Notes: a model not told the origin generated them from the letters alone. Numbered from the stretch's first letter, positions 1 to 9,390 are shown. The stretch: 64,000 nucleotides of DNA from Streptomyces sp. NBC_00259 (GCF_036181745.1 NZ_CP108080.1:186001-250000); one strand, 5' to 3'. Made by a program: numbers and translations.

Positions 1-115
1 CGGGCACGGGAGGGCCGACAGGTGCGTCGGCGCCGGACGCGAGAGGGCTGGTCAGGGCGACGGCACCGAGGGCCAGTGCTCCGCTGTGCAGGAACTGTCG
101 TCGGTCGAGGGACAT
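1..115 (-). CDS. Tat-exported protein, N-terminal fragment
   Basis: Only the first 38 codons lie in the window; the gene continues beyond base 1. The start ATG (complement of 113-115) has a GGAGGA ribosome site just upstream. The visible peptide begins MSLDRRQFLHSGALALGAVA, a textbook twin-arginine signal (RRQFL followed by a hydrophobic stretch and an Ala-rich cleavage zone). The mature enzyme cannot be identified. It lies in the same direction as the downstream-exported glycoside hydrolase, so a secreted hydrolase is plausible but unproven. Confidence 0.7.
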   Translation of the reverse strand, partial: MSLDRRQFLHSGALALGAVALTSPLASGADAPVGPPVP

Positions 116-247
116 GCGGGTCCTCCGTCTCTGCGTACCGGTGGGCGGGTCAGGATGGCGCGCAGCCGCCTCGGGTCGAGGCAGCTGCGCGCGAGCAGGT
201 CCTGATGCGGGCGGCAGGGTGGGGCGTTGCAAGGGGGGTGCAGAGCG

Positions 248-278
248 CCGGCGAGCGGGATGTGGGCCCGCTCGCCGG
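248..278 (-). terminator. Hairpin after the GH2 gene
   Basis: A perfect 12-bp inverted repeat (ccggcgagcggg, 7-nt loop, cccgctcgccgg) lies about 20 nt past the stop codon of the GH2 gene. It has no clear U-tract, which is common for terminators in high-GC actinomycetes. Confidence 0.6.
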
Positions 279-299
279 GGCTCCTGGTGACGGTCGGCG

Positions 300-3200
300 C
301 TACGGCTTCTCCTGGGCGTGGAGAGCGCTGACCTCCTCGGCGGTGAGCGCCTTGTCGTAGGCGTGGACCTGGTCGATCGCGCCGTGCCAGAAGTCGACGT
401 TGCCGCCGCTCCACCGGGCGCGGCCGACGGAGAGCGGTCCGGTGCTGACGTCGGCGGGGCCGGGGGTCGCCGTCGCGACGAGTTTGCCGTCGACGTACAG
501 CTCGATCCTGTCGCTCGCGGTGTCGCGCACGCCGACGAGGTGGTACCAGCGGCCGAGTTCAGGCGTGGTCGCCAGGCGGGCGCGGTTGCCGCCGGGGGTG
601 CTGAAGGCGAAGGCGCCCTGCCCGTACTGGAGGTAGAAGGGGTTCTCCTGGCGCCGGCCGTCCTGGCTGACGGCGGTCGCGTAGTTGCCGGGGAGGGAGT
701 CGAGCGTGACCCAGGCGGAGATGGAGTAGCTCTTGGTGGTGTCGAGGACGGGGCCGTCGGTCTCGGCGAACCGGCCCTGGCCGTCGAACTTCAGCGCGCT
801 GCCGCGGACGCCGGGGGTCCAGGTGGTGCCTTCGGTGAGCCGCAGGGGCCGGCCGTTGGGGCCGGCGTCGGCGGCCGTGGTGCCCTTGCCCTCGTCGAGG
901 GTCCAGGAAGCGCCGCCCTTCAGCTCGTCCCGTTCACCGGCGGCGGCGCCCGCGGCGATGACCTTGCGGTTGATCTCGCGCACCCTGACCGGGTCGATCT
1001 TGATCTCCCGGCGGTCGTAGGTGTAGAGGCCGTTGAGCTCGTTCTCCAGGTCGGTGATCTGTGTGTACACCGAGCCGGAGAGCTCGGCTCCGGCTGCCTC
1101 GAGGTAGAACTTCTCGGTGTTCTCCACGTACTTGCGCGTCAGTGCCTCCTTGTCGGCGACGCCGCTGTAGATCACCGTGGGCGCGCCTGGCCACATGTGA
1201 CCCGGGGTGCGCAGCGTGAACCCTCCGTGCTCGCCGTCCATCGCGGCCCGGTTCTCGTCGGGGAAGGCGGGGTCGGTGTTGTTGTAGTCGTGGTGGTCGA
1301 TGATGTCGCCCTTGCCCGAGTCGCCCTTGGAGTTGCAGCAGTTGACCCCGCTGTGGGCGTTGACGATCCGGGAGGGGTCGGCGGCCCTGACGGACTCGGC
1401 GATGCGGCCGGTCTCCTCGCGGTTCCACTCGCCCCAGCCCTCGTTGAAGACGATCCAGCCGACGACCGAGGGCGCGTTGTGATGCTGGCGCATCATCTCC
1501 CGGCCCTGGTCGACGAACGCATTCTGGCCCGTCTCGTCGGTGATGTTGCCGGAGACGAAGTCCTGCCACACCAGCAGGCCGAGCCTGTCGGCGTGGTGGA
1601 ACCAGCGGGCCGACTCCGTCTTGATGTGTTTGCGGACGGCGTTGAAGCCGAGCTTCTTGTGGGCTTCGAGGTCGAAGGCGAGTGCCTTGTCGCTGGGCGG
1701 GGTGTAGAGGCCGTCGGGCCAGAAGCCCTGGTCGAGCGTGGCGAGGGAGAAGACCGGCTTTCCGTTGAGCACCAGCTTCTTGAAGCCTCCGACCTTCTCG
1801 ATGCCGATCTTCCGCATGCCGAAGTAGCTACCGATGGTGTCCGTCGACCGGCCGTCGGTCAGTTCGACGTCGAGGTCGTAGAGGTACGGGTCGTCGGGGC
1901 TCCAGAGGTGCTGCTCGGCCACGGGCAGGCGCAGCTTGCTGTTGACGGGCCCGCTGACCTTGCCGACGATCTTGCCGCGGTTGTCGCGGGCGACTGCTTC
2001 GACACGGGCGGCCGGGGAGGCGTCGTCGGACTCGACGGTCACGGCCAGGCTGCTGGTGTCGATGTCGGGCGTGGTGACGACGTTGTCGATCGAGGCGTCG
2101 GGTACGGGCTCCATCCAGACCGTCTGCCAGACGCCGGACGACTGGGTGTAGAAGATGCCGCCCGGGTTGGTGGACTGCTTGCCCATCGGCTGGTTGGCGC
2201 CGCCGGTGTCGGTGACCGCGACCACGACCTCCTGCGGTCCGGTGCCCTTGAGTGCCGCGGTGACGTCGGCGGTGAAGGCGTTGTAGCCGCCGGTGTGCTC
2301 GGCGACCTGTTTGCCGTTGACCCAGACGCGGGCCCGGTAGTCGACGGCGCCGAAGTTGAGCTTCAGCCGGTTGCCCTTGCCGGCCTTCCAGTCCTTGGGC
2401 ACGTTCACGAGCTTGCGGTAGAACATGTGGTCCTCGTGCCGCTCGATCCCGGAGAGCTGTGACTCGACCGGGAACGGCACGATGATCTTCTCGTCGAGGT
2501 CTTTGCCGAAGACGGGCTGCTCGCCCGCGCGGGCACCGCTGAACTGCCAAGGACCGTTGAGGTTCTTCCACTTGCCGCGCACCTGTTGCGGGCGGGGGTA
2601 CTCGGGCAGTGGGTTCTTCTCGTCGAGCGAATCGCCCCATGGGGTGAGGAGCCGGTGGGTGGAACGGTTCTGCGCGTAGCGGATGATCTCCGGCACGGTC
2701 TCGTCGCCGTTCTTGAGACCGCCTTCGCCGTCGTAGACGACCTTGACCTGCTGGCTCTTCTGGATCGGCTCGGCGAGGGTGACGATGAGGGACTTCGGGT
2801 CGCCCGGTGCGACCGCGACCGACCTGATCGGCATGGCCGTCGTGTCGGCCTCGATCTTCAGGTGGTCCTTGACCGCCCGGATGTCACCGACCCTGTTCTC
2901 GAAGGTCGCCCTCAGCCTCCGGCCGTCCTCGGGGACGGACAGCTCCACCGGATAGACCTCGAAGTCGGCCGGCGGGGTGAACGCCGAGTCCGGCACGAGC
3001 TGCTTGGGCAGCGTCGGAGTCGACCAGCGCAGGAACATGTTCGCCCCGCCGACGTCCTGGAACATCTCAAGACGGAAGTCGTACTTCTGACCGGCGGTCA
3101 GCTCGACCGGTGCGCTGGTCTGTTCCTTGTCCCAGTCGCCCACCCAGTGGTCGATGACCGGCTCGCCGTCGATGAAGAGCCGGAAGCCGTTGTCGCCGAT

Positions 3201-3608
3201 GCCGTGGAAGGTGTACGCGCCGGTGGCCGGCGGCTCGATCGCACCCGTCCAGCGAGCGGTTGTGTGCTCGGCCCTTCCGGTCAGCGCCTCGAAGGTGGCC
3301 GCCAGACCGGGGAAGTTGATCTGCGGATCGAGGGAGGTGCCGCCGAGTTCCGCGAAGTCCCGGGCGCCCGGCGCCGACATGCTGAAGTACTCGCCCTTCA
3401 GGCCGTGTACGTCGATGGCGGCGTTCTCGGCGGGGCGGTTCACGATGGAGCGGTTCTCGGCAGAGGCCTGCTCTGCGGGGAGGGTGACCGCGCCGGTCGG
3501 CTCCGCGGCCGATGCGGAGGGGGCCAGGCTGCTCGCCGGCAGCACCAGAGCGGCAGCGATCAGCAGCGCCCGCGCTATGGCTCGTGGGCGGGTGTGTTGT
3601 CTCGTCAT
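300..3608 (-). CDS. Secreted glycoside hydrolase family 2 protein with PA14 and LamG domains
   Basis: The protein has 1102 residues. ATG at the complement of 3606-3608 is chosen because a GAGGAAAG ribosome site precedes it and a signal peptide (about residues 1-35, ending ASAA) follows at once; the frame stays open further upstream. Order of modules: PA14 carbohydrate-binding-like domain (about 68-210), GH2 sugar-binding and immunoglobulin-like regions (about 340-650), TIM barrel with NEGWGEW near residue 723 (candidate acid/base Glu) and GEHGGF near 792 (candidate nucleophile Glu), and a C-terminal LamG/concanavalin-like module (about 900-1095). It probably cleaves a beta-linked glycan outside the cell. 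The substrate (galactoside, glucuronide or other) cannot be read from sequence. It diverges from a sugar ABC operon, so it may feed that importer. Confidence 0.88.
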   Translation of the reverse strand: MTRQHTRPRAIARALLIAAALVLPASSLAPSASAAEPTGAVTLPAEQASAENRSIVNRPAENAAIDVHGLKGEYFSMSAPGARDFAELGGTSLDPQINFPGLAATFEALTGRAEHTTARWTGAIEPPATGAYTFHGIGDNGFRLFIDGEPVIDHWVGDWDKEQTSAPVELTAGQKYDFRLEMFQDVGGANMFLRWSTPTLPKQLVPDSAFTPPADFEVYPVELSVPEDGRRLRATFENRVGDIRAVKDHLKIEADTTAMPIRSVAVAPGDPKSLIVTLAEPIQKSQQVKVVYDGEGGLKNGDETVPEIIRYAQNRSTHRLLTPWGDSLDEKNPLPEYPRPQQVRGKWKNLNGPWQFSGARAGEQPVFGKDLDEKIIVPFPVESQLSGIERHEDHMFYRKLVNVPKDWKAGKGNRLKLNFGAVDYRARVWVNGKQVAEHTGGYNAFTADVTAALKGTGPQEVVVAVTDTGGANQPMGKQSTNPGGIFYTQSSGVWQTVWMEPVPDASIDNVVTTPDIDTSSLAVTVESDDASPAARVEAVARDNRGKIVGKVSGPVNSKLRLPVAEQHLWSPDDPYLYDLDVELTDGRSTDTIGSYFGMRKIGIEKVGGFKKLVLNGKPVFSLATLDQGFWPDGLYTPPSDKALAFDLEAHKKLGFNAVRKHIKTESARWFHHADRLGLLVWQDFVSGNITDETGQNAFVDQGREMMRQHHNAPSVVGWIVFNEGWGEWNREETGRIAESVRAADPSRIVNAHSGVNCCNSKGDSGKGDIIDHHDYNNTDPAFPDENRAAMDGEHGGFTLRTPGHMWPGAPTVIYSGVADKEALTRKYVENTEKFYLEAAGAELSGSVYTQITDLENELNGLYTYDRREIKIDPVRVREINRKVIAAGAAAGERDELKGGASWTLDEGKGTTAADAGPNGRPLRLTEGTTWTPGVRGSALKFDGQGRFAETDGPVLDTTKSYSISAWVTLDSLPGNYATAVSQDGRRQENPFYLQYGQGAFAFSTPGGNRARLATTPELGRWYHLVGVRDTASDRIELYVDGKLVATATPGPADVSTGPLSVGRARWSGGNVDFWHGAIDQVHAYDKALTAEEVSALHAQEKP

Positions 3609-3838
3609 CGAATCTTTCCTCGTACAGAGGGGATCAGGAACGGACCTGGAAGCGGCGGAACGACTGAAAGGCTCCTGCGAGGTGCCGTGCTCGGCTCGGG
3701 GCCATGGCACATGGCGGGTCGCCGCACAGTCTCGTGAACGTGCTCCGACCGGCGGCGGACCGGATCGGCGCCAGCACGGCACCGCACCGCACCGCACGGC
3801 ATCGGCGCAGGAGCGGCCGACCGAGACGGCCGCCGGGC

Positions 3839-3855
3839 ATTTCAACGTTGGAAAT
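3839..3855. promoter_or_regulatory. Candidate LacI-family operator 1
   Basis: The stretch atttcaacgttggaaat is built on the 8-bp palindrome caacgttg with attt/aaat flanks, offset by one base. It lies about 230 bp upstream of the GH2 start. A CG-centred palindrome is usual for LacI-family regulators, and a LacI gene lies in the neighbouring operon. Confidence 0.45.
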
Positions 3856-4019
3856 CTGTGTCGCAGCGGAATGACAGCACGCCCTCCAGCGGCTGTCCAG
3901 ACCCCTCGCACACACTCGCCTGATGTGTCGTCATCCTCGCTGCGGCAGCGGGAAGTTCAGGGATCGGAGCCGTCCCGGAAACGTTGCGCCACACTCTTGC
4001 CGGGCTTGCTCCCCCAGCG

Positions 4020-4033
4020 TTATAACGTTGTAA
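4020..4033. promoter_or_regulatory. Candidate LacI-family operator 2
   Basis: The 14-mer ttataacgttgtaa is palindromic except for one T/G position. It lies 172 bp before the ABC lipoprotein gene and shares the AACGTT centre with the site at 3839. Control by the LacI protein at 9503 is inferred. Confidence 0.55.
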
Positions 4034-4204
4034 AGCCGGAGCCGCCGACCGCACCACGGAGGCTTCCAGGCCCACGTCTTCCCAGGTCAGGACTGTACTG
4101 ACCATGTCTGCCGGACGCCCGCCCCCGGCAGCCGGCTCTGCCTGTCCACCCCGCCCGACCGCACGCCACTCGGCGGTGCTGTCCCCGCCAAGGAGTGTCT
4201 TCCC

Positions 4205-5290
4205 ATGACCCTTCCGCAGCGATCCCGCACGCTCGCTGTCGCCTCTCTGGTCGTCGCCACCGCCACGCTGGCCCTCTCCGGATGTGCCAAGTCGGAGGAC
4301 ACGAACGACGCCGGCGGCGACAACGGCCAGGCCGCCCAGGCGGTCCAGACACCGGCGGCGTCATCCGGTCCCGGCTGCAAGCTGGAGACCTACGGCGCTC
4401 CGAAGCTCGACCTCAAGGACGCGATCGTCGGCTTCTCCCAGTCGGAGAAGGAGGCCAACCCGTTCCGGATCGCCGAGACGCAGTCCATCAAGGACGAAGC
4501 CGCCAAGGTCGGCGTGAAGAAGCTTCTGACCACCAACGCCCAATCCCAGCTGCCCAAGCAGATCAGCGACATCCAGGACATGCTCGCGCAGGGCGCCCAG
4601 TTCCTCATCGTCGCACCCCTCAACTCCGACGGTCTGGAGCCGGCCTTCCAGGCAGCCGCGGCGAAGAAGGTTCCCGTCCTCACGATCGACCGCAAGGTCA
4701 ACGCCACGGCCTGCAAGGACTATCTCGCCTTCCTCGGCTCCGACTTCGTCGAGCAGGGCAAGCGGTCGGCCGATGCGACGATCAAGGCGACCGGCGGCAA
4801 GGGCAAGGTCGCGATCCTCCTCGGCGCATCCGGCAACAACGTCACCACCGACCGCACCAAGGGCTTCGTCGACCAGATCAAGGCCAAGGCGCCGGGCCTG
4901 GAGATCGTCGCCCAGCAGACCGGTGAGTTCGCCCGCGACAAGGGCCAGCAGGTCATGGAGCAGCTGATCCAGTCCAAGCCCGACATCAGCGCCGTCTACG
5001 CGGAGAACGACGAGATGGCGCTCGGCGCCGTCACCGCCCTGAAGGCCGCCGGGAAGAGCCCGGGCAAGGATGTCAAGATCGTCTCCATCGACGGCACCCG
5101 CAATGCCGTCCAGGCCCTGGCCAACGGTGAACTCAACGCCGTCATCGAGTCCAACCCCCGCTTCGGCCCGCTCGCCTTCGCCACCGTGCAGAAGTTCTAC
5201 GCCGGTGAGGAGATCCCGGAGAACGTGATCATCGCCGATCGCGCGTACGACGACTCCAACGCCAAGGCCTCCGTCGGCGGAGCGTACTGA
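4205..5290 (+). CDS. Sugar ABC transporter substrate-binding lipoprotein (YtfQ-like)
   Basis: The protein has 361 residues. ATG 4205 is preceded by AAGGAG. The signal peptide ends in a lipobox, LALSGC, with Cys27 as the lipidated residue, so the protein is anchored outside the membrane. The rest is a periplasmic-binding fold of the ribose/galactofuranose type: IVGFSQSEKEANPFR near the start, LIVAPLNSDGLEPAF, VLTIDRKV, and a C-terminal IVSIDGTRNAVQALANGE. These landmarks resemble E. coli YtfQ, which binds galactofuranose. It heads an operon with an ATPase, two permeases, a LacI regulator and an aldose epimerase. The sugar imported is inferred to be an aldose, perhaps galactose or arabinose in furanose form. 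Confidence 0.88.
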   Translation: MTLPQRSRTLAVASLVVATATLALSGCAKSEDTNDAGGDNGQAAQAVQTPAASSGPGCKLETYGAPKLDLKDAIVGFSQSEKEANPFRIAETQSIKDEAAKVGVKKLLTTNAQSQLPKQISDIQDMLAQGAQFLIVAPLNSDGLEPAFQAAAAKKVPVLTIDRKVNATACKDYLAFLGSDFVEQGKRSADATIKATGGKGKVAILLGASGNNVTTDRTKGFVDQIKAKAPGLEIVAQQTGEFARDKGQQVMEQLIQSKPDISAVYAENDEMALGAVTALKAAGKSPGKDVKIVSIDGTRNAVQALANGELNAVIESNPRFGPLAFATVQKFYAGEEIPENVIIADRAYDDSNAKASVGGAY

Positions 5291-5428
5291 CCGGCCCGCT
5301 CTTCAGGCTCCTGCCCCTGATCGGGCCCTGTCCGCACGCAACGCCACGGCCCCGCCCCGGGCCGTCACGGTACTCGCTGCCCGTGGCGGCCCGGGATCCC
5401 ACCATCGATCTCCGGAAGGCCACGTCTC

Positions 5429-7195
5429 ATGGCACCCCCCGAAGGCGCAGCGTCCGCGGCGGCCGGCCCACAGCCGGCAGCCGCGCCGACGGTGCTCGAG
5501 GCTCGCGGCGTCGGCAAACGCTTCCCCGGCGTCGTCGCCCTCGACGACGTCTCGTTCAGCTTGCGCGCGGGTGAGACCCACGCGCTCGTCGGCGAGAACG
5601 GCGCGGGCAAGTCGACCCTGGTCAAGGTGCTCACCGGTGTCCATCGCCCGGACGGCGGCGAGTTGCTGCTGTCGGGCCGGCCGGTGGACTTCGCCCGCCC
5701 CTTCGAGGCTCAGCAGGCCGGCATCTCCACGATCTACCAGGAGGTGAACCTGGTGCCGCTGATGAGCGTGGCACGCAACATCTTCCTCGGCCGCGAGCCC
5801 CGCACCAGGCTCGGGCTGATCGACTTCGCGCGCATCCACAGCGAGGCGGCCACCCTCCTCGGAGGGTTCGGCGTCACCGTCGATCCCCGCCGGCCCCTGC
5901 ACACCCTGGGCATCGGCACCCAGCAGATGGTCGCCCTCGCCCGTGCGGTGTCCGTCAAGGCGCAGGTCGTCGTCATGGACGAACCCACCTCGTCCCTCGA
6001 ACCGCGTGAGGTCGAGACCCTGTTCCGGGTCATCGGCGATCTGCGGCGTCAGAACATCGCCGTCGTCTATGTCAGCCACCGCATGGACGAGCTGTACCGC
6101 ATCTGCGACCGGGTCACCGTGCTCCGCGACGGCAAGCACATCCACACCGGCGACCTGGCCGGTCTGGACCGCATGCGGCTGGTCTCCATGATGCTCGGCC
6201 GCACGATCTCCGAGGTCCGCCGGCACGGTGTGACGAGCTTCGGCGAGGACGGGCACGACATCGCGCGCAAGCCCGTACTGACCGCCACCGGACTGACCCG
6301 CAAGCACCAGCTGGACAAGGTGTCGCTGGAACTCCACCCCGGCGAAGTGCTCGGCCTCGCTGGCCTTCTGGGATCCGGCCGCAGCGAGACCGCCAAGGCC
6401 CTCGCCGGTGCTCTGCCGCTCGACGCCGGGGAGATCGGCGTCAACGGCACCTCCCTCGGCCGGCTCTCCTCCGCGAACGCCATCCGGGCCGGCATCAGCC
6501 TGCTCCCCGAGGACCGCAAGGCCGAGGGCATCGTGCCCGGCCTCTCGGTCCGCGAGAACATCGTGCTGGCCGCGCTGCCCCGGCTCTCGCGCGCCGGCAT
6601 CGTCTCGCGCGGACAACAGGACCGGGTCGTCGACATCTTCATGAAGCGCCTGCGCATCAAGGCGTCGAGCCCCGAGCAGAAGGTCGGCGAACTCTCCGGC
6701 GGCAACCAGCAGAAGGTCCTGCTCGCCCGTTGGCTGTGTCTCGAGCCCAAGGTGCTGCTGCTCGACGAGCCCACCCGCGGCATCGACGTCGGCGCCAAGG
6801 CCGAGGTGCAGGCGCTCATCGACGAGCTCGCCCAGGAAGGGCTCGCCGTGCTGCTGATCTCGTCCGACATCGAGGAACTCGTCGAAGGGTCCGACCGGAT
6901 CGTGGTGCTGCGCGGCGGAGCCACGGCAGGCGAACTGACCGGCGACCAGGTCACGGAGGACGCCCTGCTCGCCGTGCTCGCCGACCACTCCCCCGCCGTC
7001 GAACCTCCCGGGGCGGACACCGAAACCACCGGCGCCGCGGGAGGGGCCGCCGCGACGGCAGGCACCGCCACTGCAACAGGCACCAGCGCCGGCGACACGG
7101 AGAGCCCGGGCACCGACACCGACACCGACACCGACACCGGAACCGGTGCGCACGTCCCGGCGCAGGCCACGGCCGGCAAGGAGGACCCCCGATGA
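5429..7195 (+). CDS. Sugar ABC transporter ATP-binding protein, two ATPase domains
   Basis: The protein has 588 residues and two ABC cassettes, as in RbsA/MglA/YtfR. The first has Walker A GENGAGKS (about 56-63) and Walker B VVVMDEPTSSL (about 178-188). The second has the divergent loop GLLGSGRSE (about 313), signature LSGGNQQKVLLARW (about 421) and VLLLDEPTRGIDVG. The family is usually about 500 residues; here a tail of about 70 residues is added, rich in Thr, Gly and Ala and containing a Thr-Asp repeat encoded by a gacacc tandem array near 7107-7140. The tail is probably disordered. It energises the two permeases encoded next. ATG 5429 follows a GGAAGG site. Confidence 0.9.
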   Translation: MAPPEGAASAAAGPQPAAAPTVLEARGVGKRFPGVVALDDVSFSLRAGETHALVGENGAGKSTLVKVLTGVHRPDGGELLLSGRPVDFARPFEAQQAGISTIYQEVNLVPLMSVARNIFLGREPRTRLGLIDFARIHSEAATLLGGFGVTVDPRRPLHTLGIGTQQMVALARAVSVKAQVVVMDEPTSSLEPREVETLFRVIGDLRRQNIAVVYVSHRMDELYRICDRVTVLRDGKHIHTGDLAGLDRMRLVSMMLGRTISEVRRHGVTSFGEDGHDIARKPVLTATGLTRKHQLDKVSLELHPGEVLGLAGLLGSGRSETAKALAGALPLDAGEIGVNGTSLGRLSSANAIRAGISLLPEDRKAEGIVPGLSVRENIVLAALPRLSRAGIVSRGQQDRVVDIFMKRLRIKASSPEQKVGELSGGNQQKVLLARWLCLEPKVLLLDEPTRGIDVGAKAEVQALIDELAQEGLAVLLISSDIEELVEGSDRIVVLRGGATAGELTGDQVTEDALLAVLADHSPAVEPPGADTETTGAAGGAAATAGTATATGTSAGDTESPGTDTDTDTDTGTGAHVPAQATAGKEDPR

Positions 7196-7242
7196 CCACG
7201 CGCGCCCGACCGATCCCCGCAGAAAGGACCGTGAAGCAGTGA
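7192..7242 (+). other. 16-codon bridging mini-ORF between ATPase and permease
   Basis: ATG at 7192 overlaps the ATPase stop as ATGA. It encodes MTTRARPIPAERTVKQ and stops at 7240-7242, overlapping the permease GTG start (7239) as GTGA. The AGAAAGGACC site used by the permease lies inside it. It may carry ribosomes across the gap and couple translation; it could also be chance. Confidence 0.35.
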
Positions 7243-8219
7243 CCACCCAGGCGACCCAGGCGACTGAAGCGCCGACCCGTAGCCCGTCACGGCCGAGCGG
7301 TCCCGCATGGTTCCAGGAGTACGGCGTCTACGCCGCGGTGGCCGCGCTCCTGGTCTTCAACGCGCTCTTCACCGAACACTTCCTCACCGTCGACAACCTC
7401 CGCACCCAGCTCATCCAGGTGGCCCCCGTCGTCATCGTGGCGCTCGGCATGGCGCTGGTGATCGGCACCGAAGGCGTGGACCTCTCGGTGGGTTCCGCCA
7501 TGGCGCTGGCGGCGGCGCTGCTGCCGCTGTACCTCGGCTACGGGCTCGTGCCCGCCCTGCTCATCGCGCTGCTCGCCGGAGCTGTGGTCGGCGCCGTCAA
7601 CGGCACACTGGTGTCCGTGGTGGGGCTCCAGCCCATCGTCGCCACCCTCGCCCTGTTCGTCGGTGGCCGCGGCATCGCCCTCGTCATGGCGGACGGCCGG
7701 CTGAAGCAGATCGCCAATCCCGATCTGCTGTCCCTCGGCACCGGCAGCTTCCTCGGCATCCCGCTGGTCGTCCTCATCGCCGCCGTGCTGGCGCTCGCCG
7801 TGGCCTTCCTCGTCCACCGGACGACCTTCGGCCGGCAGATCGTCGCGATCGGCGGCAACCGCTCCGCCGCGACGCTTGCCGGGCTGCCCGTCAAACGCGT
7901 CCTGACCGGTGTCTACGTCCTGTGTGGCGTGCTCGCCGCGCTGGCGGGCATCCTCGCCACCGCCCGGCTCACCGCCAGCGACCCGTCCTCGCTGGGCAAC
8001 CTGATGGAGCTGTCCGCGATCACCGCCGTCGTCGTCGGCGGGACCCCGCTGACCGGCGGCTCCATCCGTGTGCTGGGCACCGTCGCCGGTGCGCTGCTCA
8101 TGCAGTTGCTGCGCGCCACCCTCGTCAAGCACGACCTGCCCGACTCCACCGCCCAGATCGCCCAGGCGGCCATCATCATCGTCGCCGTCTACGTCGCACG
8201 GGAGCGCCGATCCCGATGA
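7239..8219 (+). CDS. Sugar ABC transporter permease 1 (YtfT/RbsC-like)
   Basis: The protein has 326 residues starting at GTG 7239, chosen because AGAAAGGACC lies 8 nt upstream and the start fits the hydrophobic pattern. After about 30 hydrophilic residues there are 8-10 membrane helices. The BPD_transp_2 family landmarks are present: VALGMALVIGTEGVDLSVGS near the first third, and GNRSAATLAGLPV on a cytoplasmic loop that contacts the ATPase. Its stop overlaps the start of the second permease (ATGA), indicating coupled translation of a heteromeric channel. Confidence 0.9.
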   Translation: MTTQATQATEAPTRSPSRPSGPAWFQEYGVYAAVAALLVFNALFTEHFLTVDNLRTQLIQVAPVVIVALGMALVIGTEGVDLSVGSAMALAAALLPLYLGYGLVPALLIALLAGAVVGAVNGTLVSVVGLQPIVATLALFVGGRGIALVMADGRLKQIANPDLLSLGTGSFLGIPLVVLIAAVLALAVAFLVHRTTFGRQIVAIGGNRSAATLAGLPVKRVLTGVYVLCGVLAALAGILATARLTASDPSSLGNLMELSAITAVVVGGTPLTGGSIRVLGTVAGALLMQLLRATLVKHDLPDSTAQIAQAAIIIVAVYVARERRSR

Positions 8220-9325
8220 AACTCACCTCACCACCCGCCGCCTCCCGGAGCGGAACCCGTGCGCCCGCGCCCCTCGGCCGGGGAGCCGGTACGGAACCGT
8301 CGGGGACCGGGCTCTCCAGACTCTCGGGGCTGACCGGGCTCTCCGGGCTCTCCGGGCTCTCCGGGCTCTCCGGCAAGGAACGTCTCGCCTCGCTCGTCCA
8401 GCGTCAGGGTGTCCTCGCGGTCCTGCTGCTCGTGGTCCTGATCGCCTCCTTCGTCTACCCCACGTTCGCCACCCTCGACAACGCCCGCGGCGTGACCGTA
8501 CAGGCGTCCTTCCTCGCCGTCGTGGCGCTGGGCATGACGCTGGTGATCATCACCGGCGGCATCGACCTGTCCGTCGGCTCGGTCTTCGCCCTCGGCGGCG
8601 TGCTCGCCGCGTGGGCGTCGCAGGGGGGTGTTGTGCCGGCCCTGCTGGTACCGCTCGCCGTGTGCGGGGCGATCGGCGCGCTGAACGGTGTGCTCATCGC
8701 CCGGGCGGGCATGGCGCCCTTCATCGTCACGCTCGCCTCCCTGCTGGGCGCCCGCGGGCTGCTTCTGGCCATCACCGACGAAGGCGCCACGACCTATCTC
8801 GTGCCCAAGGGCTCGGCGTTCGCCGAACTCGGCCAGGGCACCGTCTGGGGATTCGGCTATCCGATCCTGATCGCCCTCGCGCTCTTCGGCGCCGGGGGCT
8901 TGGTGCTGCAGCGCACCTCGTTCGGCCAGACCCTGTTCGCCGTGGGCGGCAGCAGCGACGCCGCGACCCTCATGGGGCTGCCCGTCGCCCGCACCAGGTT
9001 CATCGTCTATCTGCTCAGCGGGCTCCTGGCCGGCTTGGCCGGGGCCATCAACGCGGCGCGGCTGTCCTCCGGTGTGACGATCGTCGGCACCGGGATGGAG
9101 CTCGACGCCATCGCGGCCGTGGTCATCGGCGGAACGCTCCTCGTCGGCGGCGCCGGATCCGTCAGCGGCACCCTGTGGGGGGTGCTCCTGCTCGCCGTGA
9201 TCCAGAACCTCATCAACCAGATCGGTTCGCTCAACTCCTCGTACCAGTCCGTGGTCAGCGGCGGGTTCCTTATCCTCGTCGTGGTCGCGCAGCGTTATCT
9301 GGCACGTAACCGAAGAACAGTCTGA
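8216..9325 (+). CDS. Sugar ABC transporter permease 2 (YjfF-like)
   Basis: The protein has 369 residues; ATG 8216 overlaps the previous stop by 4 nt. The first 55 residues are a hydrophilic extension containing LSGLSGLSGLSG, encoded by four perfect copies of the 9-mer gggctctcc (8336-8371). The membrane part carries ALGMTLVIITGGIDLSVGSV and GGSSDAATLMGLPVA, the same family signatures as permease 1. Two non-identical permeases with one double ATPase is the YtfT/YjfF layout. The repeat-coded N-terminus is unusual for the family and is probably variable between strains. Confidence 0.9.
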   Translation: MKLTSPPAASRSGTRAPAPLGRGAGTEPSGTGLSRLSGLTGLSGLSGLSGLSGKERLASLVQRQGVLAVLLLVVLIASFVYPTFATLDNARGVTVQASFLAVVALGMTLVIITGGIDLSVGSVFALGGVLAAWASQGGVVPALLVPLAVCGAIGALNGVLIARAGMAPFIVTLASLLGARGLLLAITDEGATTYLVPKGSAFAELGQGTVWGFGYPILIALALFGAGGLVLQRTSFGQTLFAVGGSSDAATLMGLPVARTRFIVYLLSGLLAGLAGAINAARLSSGVTIVGTGMELDAIAAVVIGGTLLVGGAGSVSGTLWGVLLLAVIQNLINQIGSLNSSYQSVVSGGFLILVVVAQRYLARNRRTV

Positions 9326-9390
9326 AACCGGCCGGGATCCCGCGGACGCGAGACCGCCGGGTCCCGGCACCGGCCCGGGGGCCCGGAGCC

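Larger units (their letters stand above)
3609..4204. other. Divergent spacer between GH2 gene and ABC sugar operon
   Basis: No gene is supported in these 596 bases. The spacer holds three AACGTT cores (3844-3849, 3980-3985, 4024-4029), two of them inside longer near-palindromes, and a short caccg tandem run near 3779-3800. It probably contains both divergent promoters. Confidence 0.6.

Noticed and set aside
318..2462. Long open frame on the plus strand opposite the GH2 gene (714 codons).
   Set aside because: It mirrors the third-position GC of the real gene, has a Val/Gly/Asp-rich composition and no domain.
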